64,000 nt of DNA from Poindextera sp035604135. GTDB taxonomy: Bacteria > Pseudomonadota > Alphaproteobacteria > Caulobacterales > Caulobacteraceae. The stretch spans positions 1-64,000 of the forward strand of contig DATNJB010000041.1 of NCBI GenBank assembly GCA_035604135.1. Reading direction: 5' to 3'. Made by a program: the position numbers and the translations under genes. Below, one piece after another: positions 41,120 to 50,587 of the stretch. The notes under the pieces are model-generated. The model had not been told where the DNA came from. It did no database searches and saw nothing but the letters and a program-made list of their open reading frames with translations. Numbering within the stretch: position 1 is the stretch's first letter; every line of letters starts with the position of its first letter.

Positions 41120-42919
41120 CTACATCCGCTCGGGCGTCTCGATGCCGAGGAGGTCCAGGGCGGTCTCCAGCTGGGCCAGCGCGGCGGCCGCCAGCGCGAG
41201 ACGGGAGCCGCGGGTCGCGTCGTTGGGCGCCGCCAGCACCGGGCAGGCCTGGTAGAAGCGCGAGAACGCCTGCGCCAAGCGGTAGGCGTGCTCGGCGACG
41301 GCGTTGGGCGCCTGCTTGTCGTAGGCTTCCTCCACCGCGTGGTCGAAGGCGTCGAGCACCAGCACGAGTTCCCGCTCGGCGGGCTCGCCGATCGCGATGG
41401 CGCCGGCCTCGGCCCCCTCCTCCGCCGCCTTGCGCAGCAGCGACTTGATGCGCACCGCCTGGTAGAGCAGGTAAGGCCCGGTGCGGCCCTCGAAGCTGGA
41501 GAACCGGTCGAGGTCGAACACGTAGGAGGTGCCGCGGAAGTTCGAGAGGTCGGCGAACTTGAGCGTGGCCACCGCCACCTTCAGCGCCGTGGCCTCGAAG
41601 GCCTCGGGAGAAAGCTCGGTCCCCAATCCCGCCTCGTGCAGGCGCTCTCGGGCGCGCTCGCCGACCATGTCGATCAGGTCGCGCAGCTTCACCACCCCGC
41701 CTGCGCGGGTCTTGAACGGCTTGCCGTCGGTCCCGTTCATGGTGCCGAAGCCGATGTGCTGCAGCACGCCCTCGGCTGCGTAGCCGGCCAGCACGGCGGC
41801 GCGAAACACCACCTCGAAGTGGTCCGCCTGCCGCTGGTCGACGACGTAGAGCGCAAGTTCTGGGTCGAAGCTCTGCTTGCGGTCGATGATGGTGGCGAGA
41901 TCCGTCGTCCCGTACATCGCCGAGCCTTCCGAGGAGACCACGATCAGCGGCGGCAGGTCGCGCTTGTCGTCGTTCCGGTTCACACGGACGATCTCCGCCC
42001 CTTGGTCAGGGAACAAAAGGTCCTTTTGCTGAAGGTCCTCGATCATCGGCGCGATCAGGTGGTCGACGTCGCTCTCGCCCTTCCAAAGGTCGAAATCGAC
42101 GCCCAGCGCATGGAAGTCGCGTTCCAGCGCGCCCCTCGTCACCCGCGCGAAGTGCTTCCAGAGCAGCCGATAGCCGAAGCGGCCGGCCTGCAACTCGGCC
42201 GTCGCCCTTCGCGCCCGCTCGCGATAGGCGGGCTCGGTGCGGTTGCGCTCCGCGGCGGCCGGGTAGAGCCGATCGAGATCGTCCAGGCCGACCCGCGACA
42301 GGAGCGCGTCGATGGCGTCTTCGTCGGCCTGGCCGAAGCCCGGCGGCTGTTCGACCAGCGGCTCGAGCGCGGCCTTGATCTCCGGCTCCTGATCGAAGAC
42401 GGCGCAGATGAGCAGCCCCATCTGCAGGCCCCAGTCGCCGAAGTGGGCGTCGCCGACCACCTGGTCGCCGCGAAAGCGGTAAAGGCGTTTGACGCTCTCG
42501 CCGATGATCGAGGCGCGCAGGTGCCCGACGTGCATCTCCTTCGCGACGTTCGGACCGCCGTAGTCGACCAGCACCCGCCGCCGGGTTCTGACCGGGCTCG
42601 CGCCGGCGCGCGGATCGGCCGCGACCTCGGCCGCGCGCACGCCCAGCGCAGAATCGGTCACGCACAGGTTGACGAAGCCGGGCCCCGCGACTTCGACGCT
42701 GGCCAGCCGCGCGTCTTGGCGGAGCGCCTCGGCGACAGCCTGGGCGATCTCGCGGGGGGGACGCCCCGCGGCCTTGGCGGCGGCCAGCGCGCCGTTCACC
42801 TGGAAGTCGGCCAGCTCGGGACGATCCGACGGCGTCACGCGGCCGAAGCGGCGCTCGAGCCCCAGTTTGACAAACGCCTCGGACGCGGCTTCGCCGAGCG
42901 CCGCGGCCAGATCCGTCAT
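41120..42919 (-). CDS. argS: arginyl-tRNA synthetase
   Basis: 599 residues from the ATG at 42919; the frame is open much further but that part lies in the preceding gene. Class I signature GGPNVAKEMHVGHLRASIIGE (about 121-141, HVGH for HIGH), the Rossmann fold, and GTDGKPFKTRAGG in place of KMSKS, which is usual for ArgRS. The C-terminal anticodon-binding domain ends LETALDLLGIETPERM. The start overlaps the upstream secreted protein stop by 4 bp. Confidence 0.97.
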   Translation of the reverse strand: MTDLAAALGEAASEAFVKLGLERRFGRVTPSDRPELADFQVNGALAAAKAAGRPPREIAQAVAEALRQDARLASVEVAGPGFVNLCVTDSALGVRAAEVAADPRAGASPVRTRRRVLVDYGGPNVAKEMHVGHLRASIIGESVKRLYRFRGDQVVGDAHFGDWGLQMGLLICAVFDQEPEIKAALEPLVEQPPGFGQADEDAIDALLSRVGLDDLDRLYPAAAERNRTEPAYRERARRATAELQAGRFGYRLLWKHFARVTRGALERDFHALGVDFDLWKGESDVDHLIAPMIEDLQQKDLLFPDQGAEIVRVNRNDDKRDLPPLIVVSSEGSAMYGTTDLATIIDRKQSFDPELALYVVDQRQADHFEVVFRAAVLAGYAAEGVLQHIGFGTMNGTDGKPFKTRAGGVVKLRDLIDMVGERARERLHEAGLGTELSPEAFEATALKVAVATLKFADLSNFRGTSYVFDLDRFSSFEGRTGPYLLYQAVRIKSLLRKAAEEGAEAGAIAIGEPAERELVLVLDAFDHAVEEAYDKQAPNAVAEHAYRLAQAFSRFYQACPVLAAPNDATRGSRLALAAAALAQLETALDLLGIETPERM

Positions 42920-43620
42920 TGAGCGGCGGGTTGCGTCTGCGCGGTCTGCGTCGGGGCGCCGATATTGGGCAGGAACCGCTTGCCGGCCTGGTTGAACGCC
43001 GCCATCTCCGGCGTCACGTCGAACCCGACCAGCACCTCGAAGTTGCCGCCCGAGACCTGGCTGTTGGCGCGCGGGATGAGGATGCCGTCGATGTTGTCGG
43101 TCATGGTGACCCGGTCGGCGCCGCGCGGGAAGTTGGCGCGGATGGTGAAGTACTGCTTGTCGAGCACCGCGTAGTTCCGGTCGGTGACCGCGACCCAGTA
43201 GGTGTATTCCTTGCTGGACCCTTCGGCCGCAGGCCCGCGCCCGAACTCGAACAGGATCTGCATGCCGACCTGGATCGGCTGGGTCCCGCGATAGGAACAG
43301 CCCGCGTGCAGGTTCTCGATCTCGCCGGTGTAGCCCACGGCGTCGAAGGCTTCGCGGTTGTCCTTGAGCTCGACATAGCGAGCGGCATCCCACAGCGTCT
43401 TCACGTACGGGCAGGGGCCGGCGTTCTTCTTGCCCGGCAGATTGAGCTGCTTGGGCGTTTCCCAGGAGTCGTCCTTCTTGGCCTGGTCGCCACCTTGGTC
43501 GCCGCCCTGCGGGCCGGATTGCGGCCCTCCGCCATACTGGGCGAACGCCGGCGCCGCAGACAGCGCGAGCGAGCTGATGATGGCCGCGAGCAGCAGGGGC
43601 TGATGACGCATGCGGAGCAC
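42916..43620 (-). CDS. exported hypothetical protein upstream of argS
   Basis: 234 residues. A Sec signal peptide (LLLAAIISSLALSAAPAFA, cleavage near residue 27) is followed by a Gly/Gln/Asp-rich stretch (GGGPQSGPQGGDQGGDQ) and a folded domain with two conserved-looking Cys (AGPCPYVKTLWDAARYVEL and NLHAGCSYRG). It is similar to alphaproteobacterial hypothetical proteins sometimes annotated as Tat/Sec signal-domain proteins. Start could be the second Met (MRHQPLLL). Co-transcribed with argS. Function unknown. Confidence 0.75.
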   Translation of the reverse strand: MLRMRHQPLLLAAIISSLALSAAPAFAQYGGGPQSGPQGGDQGGDQAKKDDSWETPKQLNLPGKKNAGPCPYVKTLWDAARYVELKDNREAFDAVGYTGEIENLHAGCSYRGTQPIQVGMQILFEFGRGPAAEGSSKEYTYWVAVTDRNYAVLDKQYFTIRANFPRGADRVTMTDNIDGILIPRANSQVSGGNFEVLVGFDVTPEMAAFNQAGKRFLPNIGAPTQTAQTQPAAQ

Positions 43621-43741
43621 TCCAAGACCCGCCGCCCTTTACGCCGGCGATGCGGGCTTTTGCATGGCCTAGATACCGGCTTCCAGGCGCCCCCGCAACG
43701 CGGCTGGCGGGTAAGCGGCCCACGCCCTAGACTTGCCGGGC

Positions 43742-44701
43742 ATGTCCAACGTCCGCGCAGACCGCCCGCCGCTCACGCTGCTGCTCGCCAGTCCGCGCGG
43801 GTTCTGCGCCGGCGTCGACCGGGCGATCCAGATCGTCGAACGGGCGATCTCGAAGTACGGCGCGCCGGTCTACGTGCGCCATGAGATCGTGCACAACCGC
43901 CACGTGGTCGAGCGTTTGCGGGCCTTGGGCGCGGTCTTCGTCGACGAACTCGACCAGTGCCCCAACGACCGGCCGGTGATCGTCTCGGCCCACGGCGTGC
44001 CGAAATCGGTGCCGGCCGAGGCCGCCCGGCGATCGATGATCTACCTCGACGCCACCTGCCCGCTGGTCTCCAAGGTGCACGTCGAGGCCGAGCGACATCA
44101 CGCCGCGGGACGCGAGATCGTGCTCATCGGCCACGCCGGCCATCCGGAGGTCGTGGGCGCGCTCGGCCAGCTGCCGCAGGGCGCGATGAGCCTGGTCGAG
44201 ACCGTCTCCGACGCCGAGGCGTTTCAGCCGCGCGACGCGGCGAAGCTCGCCTTCGTCACCCAGACCACGCTCTCTGTGGACGACACCGCCGAGATCGTCG
44301 ATGCGCTCAAGCGCCGCTTCCCGGCCATCGCCGCGCCGCACAAGGAAGACATCTGCTACGCCACCACCAACCGCCAGGAGGCGGTCAAGCGCATCGCCTC
44401 AAATTGCGACCGCCTGATCGTCGTCGGCTCGCCGACATCGTCCAATTCGCTCCGCCTGGTCGAGGTCGCCCTCCGCGCCGGCGTCGCCGACGCCCGGCTG
44501 GTCGAGGACGCGGATGCGATGGACTGGGACTGGCTCTCAGGCTGCCGCACGCTCGGCCTCACCGCTGGCGCAAGCGCCCCGGAGAGCCTGGTCGACGGCC
44601 TGATCGCGGCGCTCTCCGAGCGCTTCGCCGTCTCGATCGATGAAGTCGCCCCCACGCGCGAGACGGTGACCTTCAAGCTGCCCCGGGCGCTGGCGAGCTA
44701 G
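43742..44701 (+). CDS. ispH: 4-hydroxy-3-methylbut-2-enyl diphosphate reductase
   Basis: 319 residues. Three Fe-S Cys are in place: C22 (PRGFCAGV), C106 (DATCPLVSKVH) and C205 (DICYATTNRQ). HEIVHNRHVVE and SAHGVP are also present. It is the last enzyme of the MEP isoprenoid pathway, giving IPP and DMAPP, which supply undecaprenyl phosphate for cell wall synthesis. A TTG 9 bp upstream is an alternative start. It is convergent with the CmcJ-type gene (4-bp overlap of ends). Confidence 0.97.
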   Translation: MSNVRADRPPLTLLLASPRGFCAGVDRAIQIVERAISKYGAPVYVRHEIVHNRHVVERLRALGAVFVDELDQCPNDRPVIVSAHGVPKSVPAEAARRSMIYLDATCPLVSKVHVEAERHHAAGREIVLIGHAGHPEVVGALGQLPQGAMSLVETVSDAEAFQPRDAAKLAFVTQTTLSVDDTAEIVDALKRRFPAIAAPHKEDICYATTNRQEAVKRIASNCDRLIVVGSPTSSNSLRLVEVALRAGVADARLVEDADAMDWDWLSGCRTLGLTAGASAPESLVDGLIAALSERFAVSIDEVAPTRETVTFKLPRALAS

Positions 44702-45515
44702 AAGAACGCGAACGCCCTGATCTCGATGCTCTCGCGCGGCGGGGCGTCCGGACGGGTGTCAGGGTGCTCGAAGCTGGTTTGGGCGCCCCAGCGGGCGCGG
44801 CCGTCCTTAGCCGAGTCGTAGACCTTGAACACCAGAGCCTCGTCGCGCCGCATACGCGGGAAGTACGTCCAGCGGTGGTCGGGGTTGTACTGGAACATGT
44901 AGATTTCGCCGACGCGGTGCGGGAACCGGCGCTCGGCGGCGATGAAGTCCTCCGGCGCGACGCTGCGCGCGTCGACGATGGCGAGCGGATTGCGCTCGAT
45001 TGGCGTGTTGTGGCGCGCCAGACCTGAATGACGGCGAAGCGCCGCTGCAAGAGCGCGTTGGCCTCGTCGGGCAGGATCTCGCGCACCCGGTTCGGGCCCG
45101 ACCACTCGGTGTAGTCGTTGTGCACCGAGCGGACCGGCTCGCGGATCTTCCTTTCCAGCCGCACCGCCTCGTCCGAGTGGCGCAGCGTGTGGTCGAAGAT
45201 ATGCACGCGATGCGCGCCGGCGCGGGCCGCGATCAGCCGCTGCATTTCCGGGTAGTAGACGCGCTCGAGCTCGGCCGGGTCATAGAAGTCGCGCATCCGG
45301 GTCGGATGGTCGGTGAGCTCGAACCCCGCCACATCGAGGCTGAAGCCCTGACCACGGCCGTCGGCGATCCTGACGACGTGCGGATCGGGCGTGCCGGTGT
45401 AGCGCCGCACGAGGCCGTCCTGCCCGCCGGTCTCGCTGACCGGCTTCTCCTCGGTCTTCAGCATGTAGTTGACGCTGGCCTCGACGGTGCGGGCCTCGAG
45501 CGCGACATCGGACAT
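44698..45515 (-). pseudogene. CmcJ/NvfI-type oxygenase, frameshifted
   Basis: The family pattern starts in one frame (ASVNYMLKTEEKPV, VRSVHNDYTEWSGPNRVREILPDEA, RRFAVIQVWR) and continues in another (NTPIERNPLAIVDARSVAPEDF, RVGEIYMFQYNPDHRWTYFPRMRRDEALVFKVYDS, ESIEIRAFAFF). The switch is at about 45010-45022 and one missing base explains it. After the shift the first frame becomes Ser/Arg/Thr-rich nonsense, so the annotated-length product would lack the C-terminal half. CmcJ-like proteins are Fe/2OG-type oxidoreductases often found beside other small catabolic genes. A sequencing error is possible. Confidence 0.8.
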
Positions 45516-45626
45516 GGCTGCCGCCAGGGCGTGTCATCGAAAGATAGACGCGCAAGCCGATCGGCTCAAACGCAGGATTTCTTTCATCCGGTTCAGAGTT
45601 TAGGCGCCGCCTACCGGCCGTTTGGC

Positions 45627-46592
45627 CTACATCGTCCGCATCGTGGGCAGCACCTGTTCGGCGAGGATGTCGACGGCGGCCATCGCGCGGGCATGACCCA
45701 CAGCGGCGAAGGCCATGTCAACAATGCCGACGCCGGCCGCGGCGAGCCGGGCGATCTGGTCCAGCACGCGTTGCGGACCGCCGAAGAAGTACGGGCGGAA
45801 TCGGCCCTCGCCGCCCGCCGCGCTTTCCGCGGCTGCGTCGGTCTCGCCCACCTGCGCGACAGCGCGATAGAGGATGTGGCCCGGGGTCGGCGCCCATCCC
45901 GCCTTCTCCGCCTCCGCGCGGTAGAGCGCGACCGCGCGGGCGACCTGCTCCGGTGGCGCAAACGAGATCGCGAGTCCAAGCCGCTTCCTTGCCGCAAAGA
46001 CGACCGAGTCCTCGCTGTTGCCGGAGCCGAACACCGGGGGGTGCGGCTGCTGGCAGGGCCGCGGCCAGACGGCGACCAGACCGTACTTGTGATGTTCGCC
46101 CTCCCAGGCAAAGGGCTTGGGCGCCGTCCAGGCTTTGAGGATGAGCTCGATCCCTTCCTGCGTCGCCCCGCGCGCATCGCTCGGCTCCTCGCCATCATAG
46201 GTGCGCGTCTCGTTCGGCACGCCACGCAGGAAGAGCACGACGATCCGCCCGCCGCTGATGGCGTCGAGCATCGCGACTTCCTCCGCGACCCGCACGGGGT
46301 TGTTCAGCGGCAATACCGGGCCCAGCAGCGCGATATTGGCCCTCCGCACGGCTTGGGTGAGCGCGCCCGCCCAAACCAGCGGATTCGGCGTCAGCATGAT
46401 CGGTCCGAAGTGGTGTTCCGAGACGCTGATCCAGTCGAATCCGGCCTCGTCGGCGTGGCGAGCAAGCGACAGGTTGTCGGTCAGGCTGCGCCGCGCGACC
46501 TCGGGATCACAGGCCTCGGGCGGCACCGGCCACGCGGCGCGGCCCGCAACCCGGCCCTCGTAGCTTCCGGCGCAGAGGAGCGAGAGTTTCAT
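45627..46592 (-). CDS. LLM class (luciferase-like) flavin-dependent oxidoreductase
   Basis: 321 residues from the ATG at 46592 (MKLSLLCAGS); the longer open frame begins inside the next gene. TIM-barrel features: ADEAGFDWISVSEHHFGP (about 62-79), IALLGPVLPLNNPVRVAEEVAMLDAISGGR, and the flavin segment PPVFGSGNSEDSV. Substrate unknown; FMN or F420 dependent by family. Downstream of the thioesterase gene on the same strand. Confidence 0.9.
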   Translation of the reverse strand: MKLSLLCAGSYEGRVAGRAAWPVPPEACDPEVARRSLTDNLSLARHADEAGFDWISVSEHHFGPIMLTPNPLVWAGALTQAVRRANIALLGPVLPLNNPVRVAEEVAMLDAISGGRIVVLFLRGVPNETRTYDGEEPSDARGATQEGIELILKAWTAPKPFAWEGEHHKYGLVAVWPRPCQQPHPPVFGSGNSEDSVVFAARKRLGLAISFAPPEQVARAVALYRAEAEKAGWAPTPGHILYRAVAQVGETDAAAESAAGGEGRFRPYFFGGPQRVLDQIARLAAAGVGIVDMAFAAVGHARAMAAVDILAEQVLPTMRTM

Positions 46593-46626
46593 GGTGGCGA
46601 AGCTTACGGGCGCAGGCCGGGCGCCG

Positions 46627-47406
46627 CTAGCCCATGCCCCTTCGCTGCGCCAGCGCACAGACGGTGGACGAGCCGATGGGCCCCTGCTCGTCGTAGAGCC
46701 AGCACTCCCCGATCGCCACACCCTTGGTTGCGTGATGGTTCACCACCTCGAAGCCCACCCATTCGGTGACGGGCGCCCGGTGAAGATAGAGCGTGAGGTC
46801 GCTGTTGATGTAGGCCAGCCCTTGGTCGCCCGAGTTGGCGAACGGGCTGGCGAAATCCGCCGCCAGCGCCGCGCGCGTGAAAGGGGTCAGCGGAACCCCG
46901 CCGATCAGCTCGCGCACCTCGCTCATCCAGACCCTCCGCTTGCCAGGCTGGCCGAAGCCGCCGGCGATCGGCTTGGTCGCCCACATGCCGCCCATGCCGC
47001 TGCGCCGATCCTCGGGGTCCGGGATCGAGGCAGGCAACGGCGCGTCCCAGTTCGCGGGCTCCCAGACGACGCCGGCCGGATTCTCCGTGCGGCGGAGCAG
47101 CTGGCACGTGGCGCGCGCCATGCTGACCCCCGCGGAAAAGAACTCCGCGTCGATCACCTTCAGCCGACCGCCATCGCGCACGACCCGGGTGGTCACCTTA
47201 ACCGGCGACAGGTCTGGCAGCCGATACATGTCGACCGTGAGCCTGCCCGGCATGAAGGCCGGATCGTTCAGGGTTCGCTCGATCTCGTAGCCCAGGAGGC
47301 CCGCGATCACCCGGCCGTGCAGCGACTTGGGGTCCCAGGGCCCGCGGCTGCTCAGCGTCGGCTGAAATCCCGCGCCTTCGCGGGTGAAGAAGGGTTCGTT
47401 GCTCAT
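46627..47406 (-). CDS. acyl-CoA thioesterase-like (hotdog fold) protein
   Basis: 259 residues from the ATG at 47406 (MSNEPFFTREG). Two hotdog halves as in the TesB-like family: LHGRVIAGLLGYEIERTL and the RLTVDMYRLPDLSPVKVTTRVVRDGGR strand set, then PFANSGDQGLAYINSDLTLYLHRAPVTEWVGFEV with the Asp/Ser region of the second half. Probably hydrolyses an acyl-CoA. It precedes the LLM gene by 35 bp, likely one operon. Confidence 0.82.
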   Translation of the reverse strand: MSNEPFFTREGAGFQPTLSSRGPWDPKSLHGRVIAGLLGYEIERTLNDPAFMPGRLTVDMYRLPDLSPVKVTTRVVRDGGRLKVIDAEFFSAGVSMARATCQLLRRTENPAGVVWEPANWDAPLPASIPDPEDRRSGMGGMWATKPIAGGFGQPGKRRVWMSEVRELIGGVPLTPFTRAALAADFASPFANSGDQGLAYINSDLTLYLHRAPVTEWVGFEVVNHHATKGVAIGECWLYDEQGPIGSSTVCALAQRRGMG

Positions 47407-47515
47407 GACGGCCGCGACCATGCCGGATTCGGCGGGGGTCCGAAACAACCGCGGCTGCAGCGCGCGGGCGGCGGCAGCGTGCTAGCGTCCTGTTCGGGCG
47501 TGGGAGGGTCGGCCG

Positions 47516-48097
47516 GTGGGCCCGTTCGAGTACCTCATGATGTTCACGGCGGTCATCCTGGGGTTGGCCGTCTGCGATCTAGCCGTCTCGGTCCACCGCC
47601 TGCTCGCGGCTGCCGCTCGCGTGCGCTGGGATTGGCTCGCGCCTCTGGCGGCGCTGGTCGCGTTCCTCAAGATCGTCAGCCAGTGGTGGACCTTCTTCAA
47701 CGCCGGACCGCTGGCCAAAGGGCTGACGTTCGAGATGTTCCTGGGCGTTCTGGTCGCATCGGTGCTGCTGTTCCTCTTGGCTGCGGACGCCCTGCCCGAC
47801 GAGTTGCACGAAGGCTGGATCGACCTGCGCGCACACTACGCGACGGTCCAGCGCCGTTTCTGGCTGTTGTTCGCGGCCCAATGGCTGCTGCTGACCGCCG
47901 TCTCGACCTGGGCGCAGGTGGCGATCGAGAAGGCGCATCTCGATCTGCTGTCTCCGGCCTGGCTGGTGCTGCCCGCCGCCCTCCTGCTCGCCCTCTGGAA
48001 GAACCGCTGGTGGCAGACGATCGGCTTGGCCGGATTTGCCATGGTCTACGTTGCGCAGTATTTCGGCCAACATCTCGGCCAGGGTCTGACCCCCTGA
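47516..48097 (+). CDS. multi-pass membrane protein of unknown function
   Basis: 193 residues from a GTG preceded by a GGGAGGG site. Five or six hydrophobic segments (about 5-28, 40-58, 72-92, 112-132, 145-160, 168-185). No domain recognised. Similar small membrane proteins of this type occur widely in Caulobacterales without function. It is divergent from the thioesterase and 20 bp upstream of the alpha/beta hydrolase gene. Confidence 0.75.
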   Translation: MGPFEYLMMFTAVILGLAVCDLAVSVHRLLAAAARVRWDWLAPLAALVAFLKIVSQWWTFFNAGPLAKGLTFEMFLGVLVASVLLFLLAADALPDELHEGWIDLRAHYATVQRRFWLLFAAQWLLLTAVSTWAQVAIEKAHLDLLSPAWLVLPAALLLALWKNRWWQTIGLAGFAMVYVAQYFGQHLGQGLTP

Positions 48098-48117
48098 CCG
48101 GAGGCGACTGTCGGGGG

Positions 48118-49068
48118 CTGACGACACTGACCACTCGTCGCGGCGCGATGCTGGGTTTTGGGGCCGCCGCCCTCGCCGCGGCGGCCGCCAGGAGCGCTAC
48201 GATGCCTGAGAGCGAAGGTTTCGTTGACGTCCCCGGCGGCCGCGTGTGGTGGAAGCGCGTCGGTGACGGGCCGAAGACGCCGCTGCTAACGCTGCACGGG
48301 GGTCCGGGCGCCGGCCACAACTACCTGCTGCCGCTGACGGCGTTGGCCACGGATCGGCCGGTGATCTTCTACGACCAGCTCGGCTGCGGAAAGGCCGACA
48401 GCCCGCCGGAGGAGGCCATCTACACGATCCAGCGTTCCGTCGACGAGGTGGACGCGGTCCGCCGCGCCCTCGGACTGGAGCGGATCGTGCTCTTCGGCCA
48501 CTCCTGGGGCTCCGTGCTCGCCATAGAGTACCTATGCCAGGGTCGCGGTCATGGGGTCGAGAAGCTGGTGCTGGGCGGCGCGCTGGCCAGCGTCCCGCAA
48601 ACCGTCGCTGGCATGCAGCGGCTGATCGCCGCGATGCCGGACGGCGACGGCGCACGAATCCATGCGCTGGAGGCGGCCGGCAAGCCCGACAGCGACGAAT
48701 ACAACGCACTCGTGCAGACGTTCTACCAGCTGCACGTCTGCCGCCGGCTGCCCTGGCCGCCCGAGGTCAACCAGACCGTCGAAATCGTCGGCAAGTCCAT
48801 TGCCTACAGGGTCATGAACGGCCCGAACGAGTTCACCATTGTTGGCGTGATCAAGAACTGGGACCGCCGCGCGGATCTCGGCGCGATCCGCCTGCCGACG
48901 CTGATCACCACGGGCGAGTTCGACGAGGTGACGCTGGACTGCCACGAGACGATCCGCGATGGCATCGCCGGCGCGAGGCTCGAAATCATGCCTGGCTGTT
49001 CGCACCTGACGATGAACGAAGAGCCCGAGGCGTACACCCATCTGCTCGGCGGCTTCCTCCGCGCCTGA
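48118..49068 (+). CDS. alpha/beta hydrolase, prolyl aminopeptidase type, with a putative Tat signal
   Basis: About 316 residues. HGGPGAGHNYL (oxyanion segment), YDQLGCGKADSP, nucleophile elbow GHSWGS, and C-terminal CSHLTMNEEPEAY with the catalytic His are those of S33 proline iminopeptidases. The N-terminus TTRRGAMLGFGAAALAAAAA looks like a twin-arginine signal, which would mean export. There is no ATG before the RR pair: a CTG at 48118 or 48127 would include it, while the first ATG (48148) would not. The start is therefore unsure. An amino-acid releasing or ester hydrolase role is inferred. Confidence 0.85.
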   Translation: MTTLTTRRGAMLGFGAAALAAAAARSATMPESEGFVDVPGGRVWWKRVGDGPKTPLLTLHGGPGAGHNYLLPLTALATDRPVIFYDQLGCGKADSPPEEAIYTIQRSVDEVDAVRRALGLERIVLFGHSWGSVLAIEYLCQGRGHGVEKLVLGGALASVPQTVAGMQRLIAAMPDGDGARIHALEAAGKPDSDEYNALVQTFYQLHVCRRLPWPPEVNQTVEIVGKSIAYRVMNGPNEFTIVGVIKNWDRRADLGAIRLPTLITTGEFDEVTLDCHETIRDGIAGARLEIMPGCSHLTMNEEPEAYTHLLGGFLRA

Positions 49069-49112
49069 CCTTCGGCCTTGACCGGCGTTGCGGGCACCCT
49101 GATTCATCGGGC

Positions 49113-50087
49113 GTGGCCGTCTACACCGACATCACCGACACCGAGCTCGAGGACTTCCTGGCCGGCTACGACATCGGCGAAGCGCTGGTGTTCAAGGGCA
49201 TCGCCGAGGGGGTGGAGAACTCGAACTTCCTGCTCGAGACGAGCCAGGGGCGCTTCTTCCTGACCGTCTACGAGCGGCGGGTGAAGGCCGACGACCTCCC
49301 CTTCTTCCTGGGCCTCATGCTCTGGCTGGCCGAGCACGGTTTCCCCTCGGCGCGGCCGATCGCCGATCGCGGGGGGCGGCTCTTGGGCAGCCTGCGCGGC
49401 AAGCCGGCGGCGATCACCGAGTTCATGCAGGGGCTGTCGGTCAGGCGGCCAGATGCCGCGCTGTGTCGCGAGGCGGGCGGCGGGACGGCCTGGCTGCACC
49501 TGGCCGGCCAAGGCTATCCCAATCATCGCGCCAACGATCTCGGCGTCAGCGCCTGGCGCGGCCTGGCCGAGCGGCTCGTCGACGAGGCCGAAGCGCTCAA
49601 GCCCGGCCTCTCCCGGACGGTGGCGGCCGACCTGGACGCGATCGAACGCGCCTGGCCGACCGGGCTACCCGGCGGGGTGATCCACGCCGACCTTTTTCCG
49701 GACAACGTCTTCTTCGTGAACGGCCGTTTCACGGCGGCGATCGACTTCTACTTCGCCTGCGACGACCTCTTCGCCTACGATCTGGGTGTCGGCCTGAACG
49801 CCTGGTGCTTCGAGCCGGACGGGACGTTCAACGTGACCAGCGGGCGCGCCTTCGTGGCGGGCTACGAGCAGCGGCGGCCGCTCTCGGCTGAGGAGCGCGC
49901 AGCCCTGCCCGTGTTGGCCTGGGGCGCGGCGATGCGCTTCTTCCTGACCCGCCTGGCGGACTGGCGCGCGACGCCAGACGGCGCGCTCGTTCGGCCGAAG
50001 GACCCGCTGGAATACGAGCGCAAGCTCGCGGTCCATCGCGCCGCCCAGGCCGGCGGCGGGCTTGTGCTGTTCGGCGGCGAGGCATGA
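49113..50087 (+). CDS. thrB: homoserine kinase (ThrB, APH-fold type)
   Basis: 324 residues from the GTG at 49113, giving the usual AVYTDITDTELEDFLAGYD start. FKGIAEGVENSNFLLET (about 28-44), the kinase catalytic loop HADLFPDNVFF (normally HGDLFPDNVF) and the metal Asp in AIDFYFACDDLFAYDL. It phosphorylates homoserine for threonine synthesis. thrB followed by rnhA with a 4-bp overlap is a standard alphaproteobacterial pair. The Gly-to-Ala in HADLF is a tolerated variation. Confidence 0.95.
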   Translation: MAVYTDITDTELEDFLAGYDIGEALVFKGIAEGVENSNFLLETSQGRFFLTVYERRVKADDLPFFLGLMLWLAEHGFPSARPIADRGGRLLGSLRGKPAAITEFMQGLSVRRPDAALCREAGGGTAWLHLAGQGYPNHRANDLGVSAWRGLAERLVDEAEALKPGLSRTVAADLDAIERAWPTGLPGGVIHADLFPDNVFFVNGRFTAAIDFYFACDDLFAYDLGVGLNAWCFEPDGTFNVTSGRAFVAGYEQRRPLSAEERAALPVLAWGAAMRFFLTRLADWRATPDGALVRPKDPLEYERKLAVHRAAQAGGGLVLFGGEA

Positions 50088-50560
50088 CGCCCAAGGTCGT
50101 GATCTATACCGACGGCGCCTGCCGGGGGAATCCGGGGCCAGGCGGCTGGGGCGCGATCCTGATGTTCGGCGACCGCGAGCGCGAGATTTTCGGCGGCGAC
50201 TCCGACACGACCAACAATCGTATGGAGCTCACGGCCGCCATCGAGGCGCTGACCGCCCTGAACCGCCCTTGCCAGGTCGAGCTGCACACCGACAGCCAGT
50301 ACCTCCGGCGCGGGATCACCGAGTGGCTGTCGATCTGGAAGGGCCGCGGTTGGCGCACGCTGAGCAAGGGCGCGGTGAAGAACGAGGACCTGTGGCGCCG
50401 GCTCGACGACGCCCGCGCCCGGCACGACGTCGACTGGCGCTGGGTGAAGGGGCACAGCGGCCATCCGCTGAACGAGCGGGCCGATGCTCTGGCCCGGCGC
50501 GGGATGCTGGAGGCGTTGGGCGACACCGAGCGCTTGACCGACTCGCCCCGCGGCGAATAG
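50084..50560 (+). CDS. rnhA: ribonuclease HI
   Basis: 158 residues. Catalytic set visible: D in IYTDGACRGNPGPGGWGAIL (about residue 10), E in TNNRMELTAAIEAL (about 51), D in LHTDSQYL (about 73), and the C-terminal His/Asp region WVKGHSGHPLNERADALA. Degrades RNA in RNA-DNA hybrids. Overlaps thrB by 4 bp. Confidence 0.97.
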   Translation: MTPKVVIYTDGACRGNPGPGGWGAILMFGDREREIFGGDSDTTNNRMELTAAIEALTALNRPCQVELHTDSQYLRRGITEWLSIWKGRGWRTLSKGAVKNEDLWRRLDDARARHDVDWRWVKGHSGHPLNERADALARRGMLEALGDTERLTDSPRGE

Positions 50561-50587
50561 TTCAATCTCGAACGATGGAGGCCGCCA

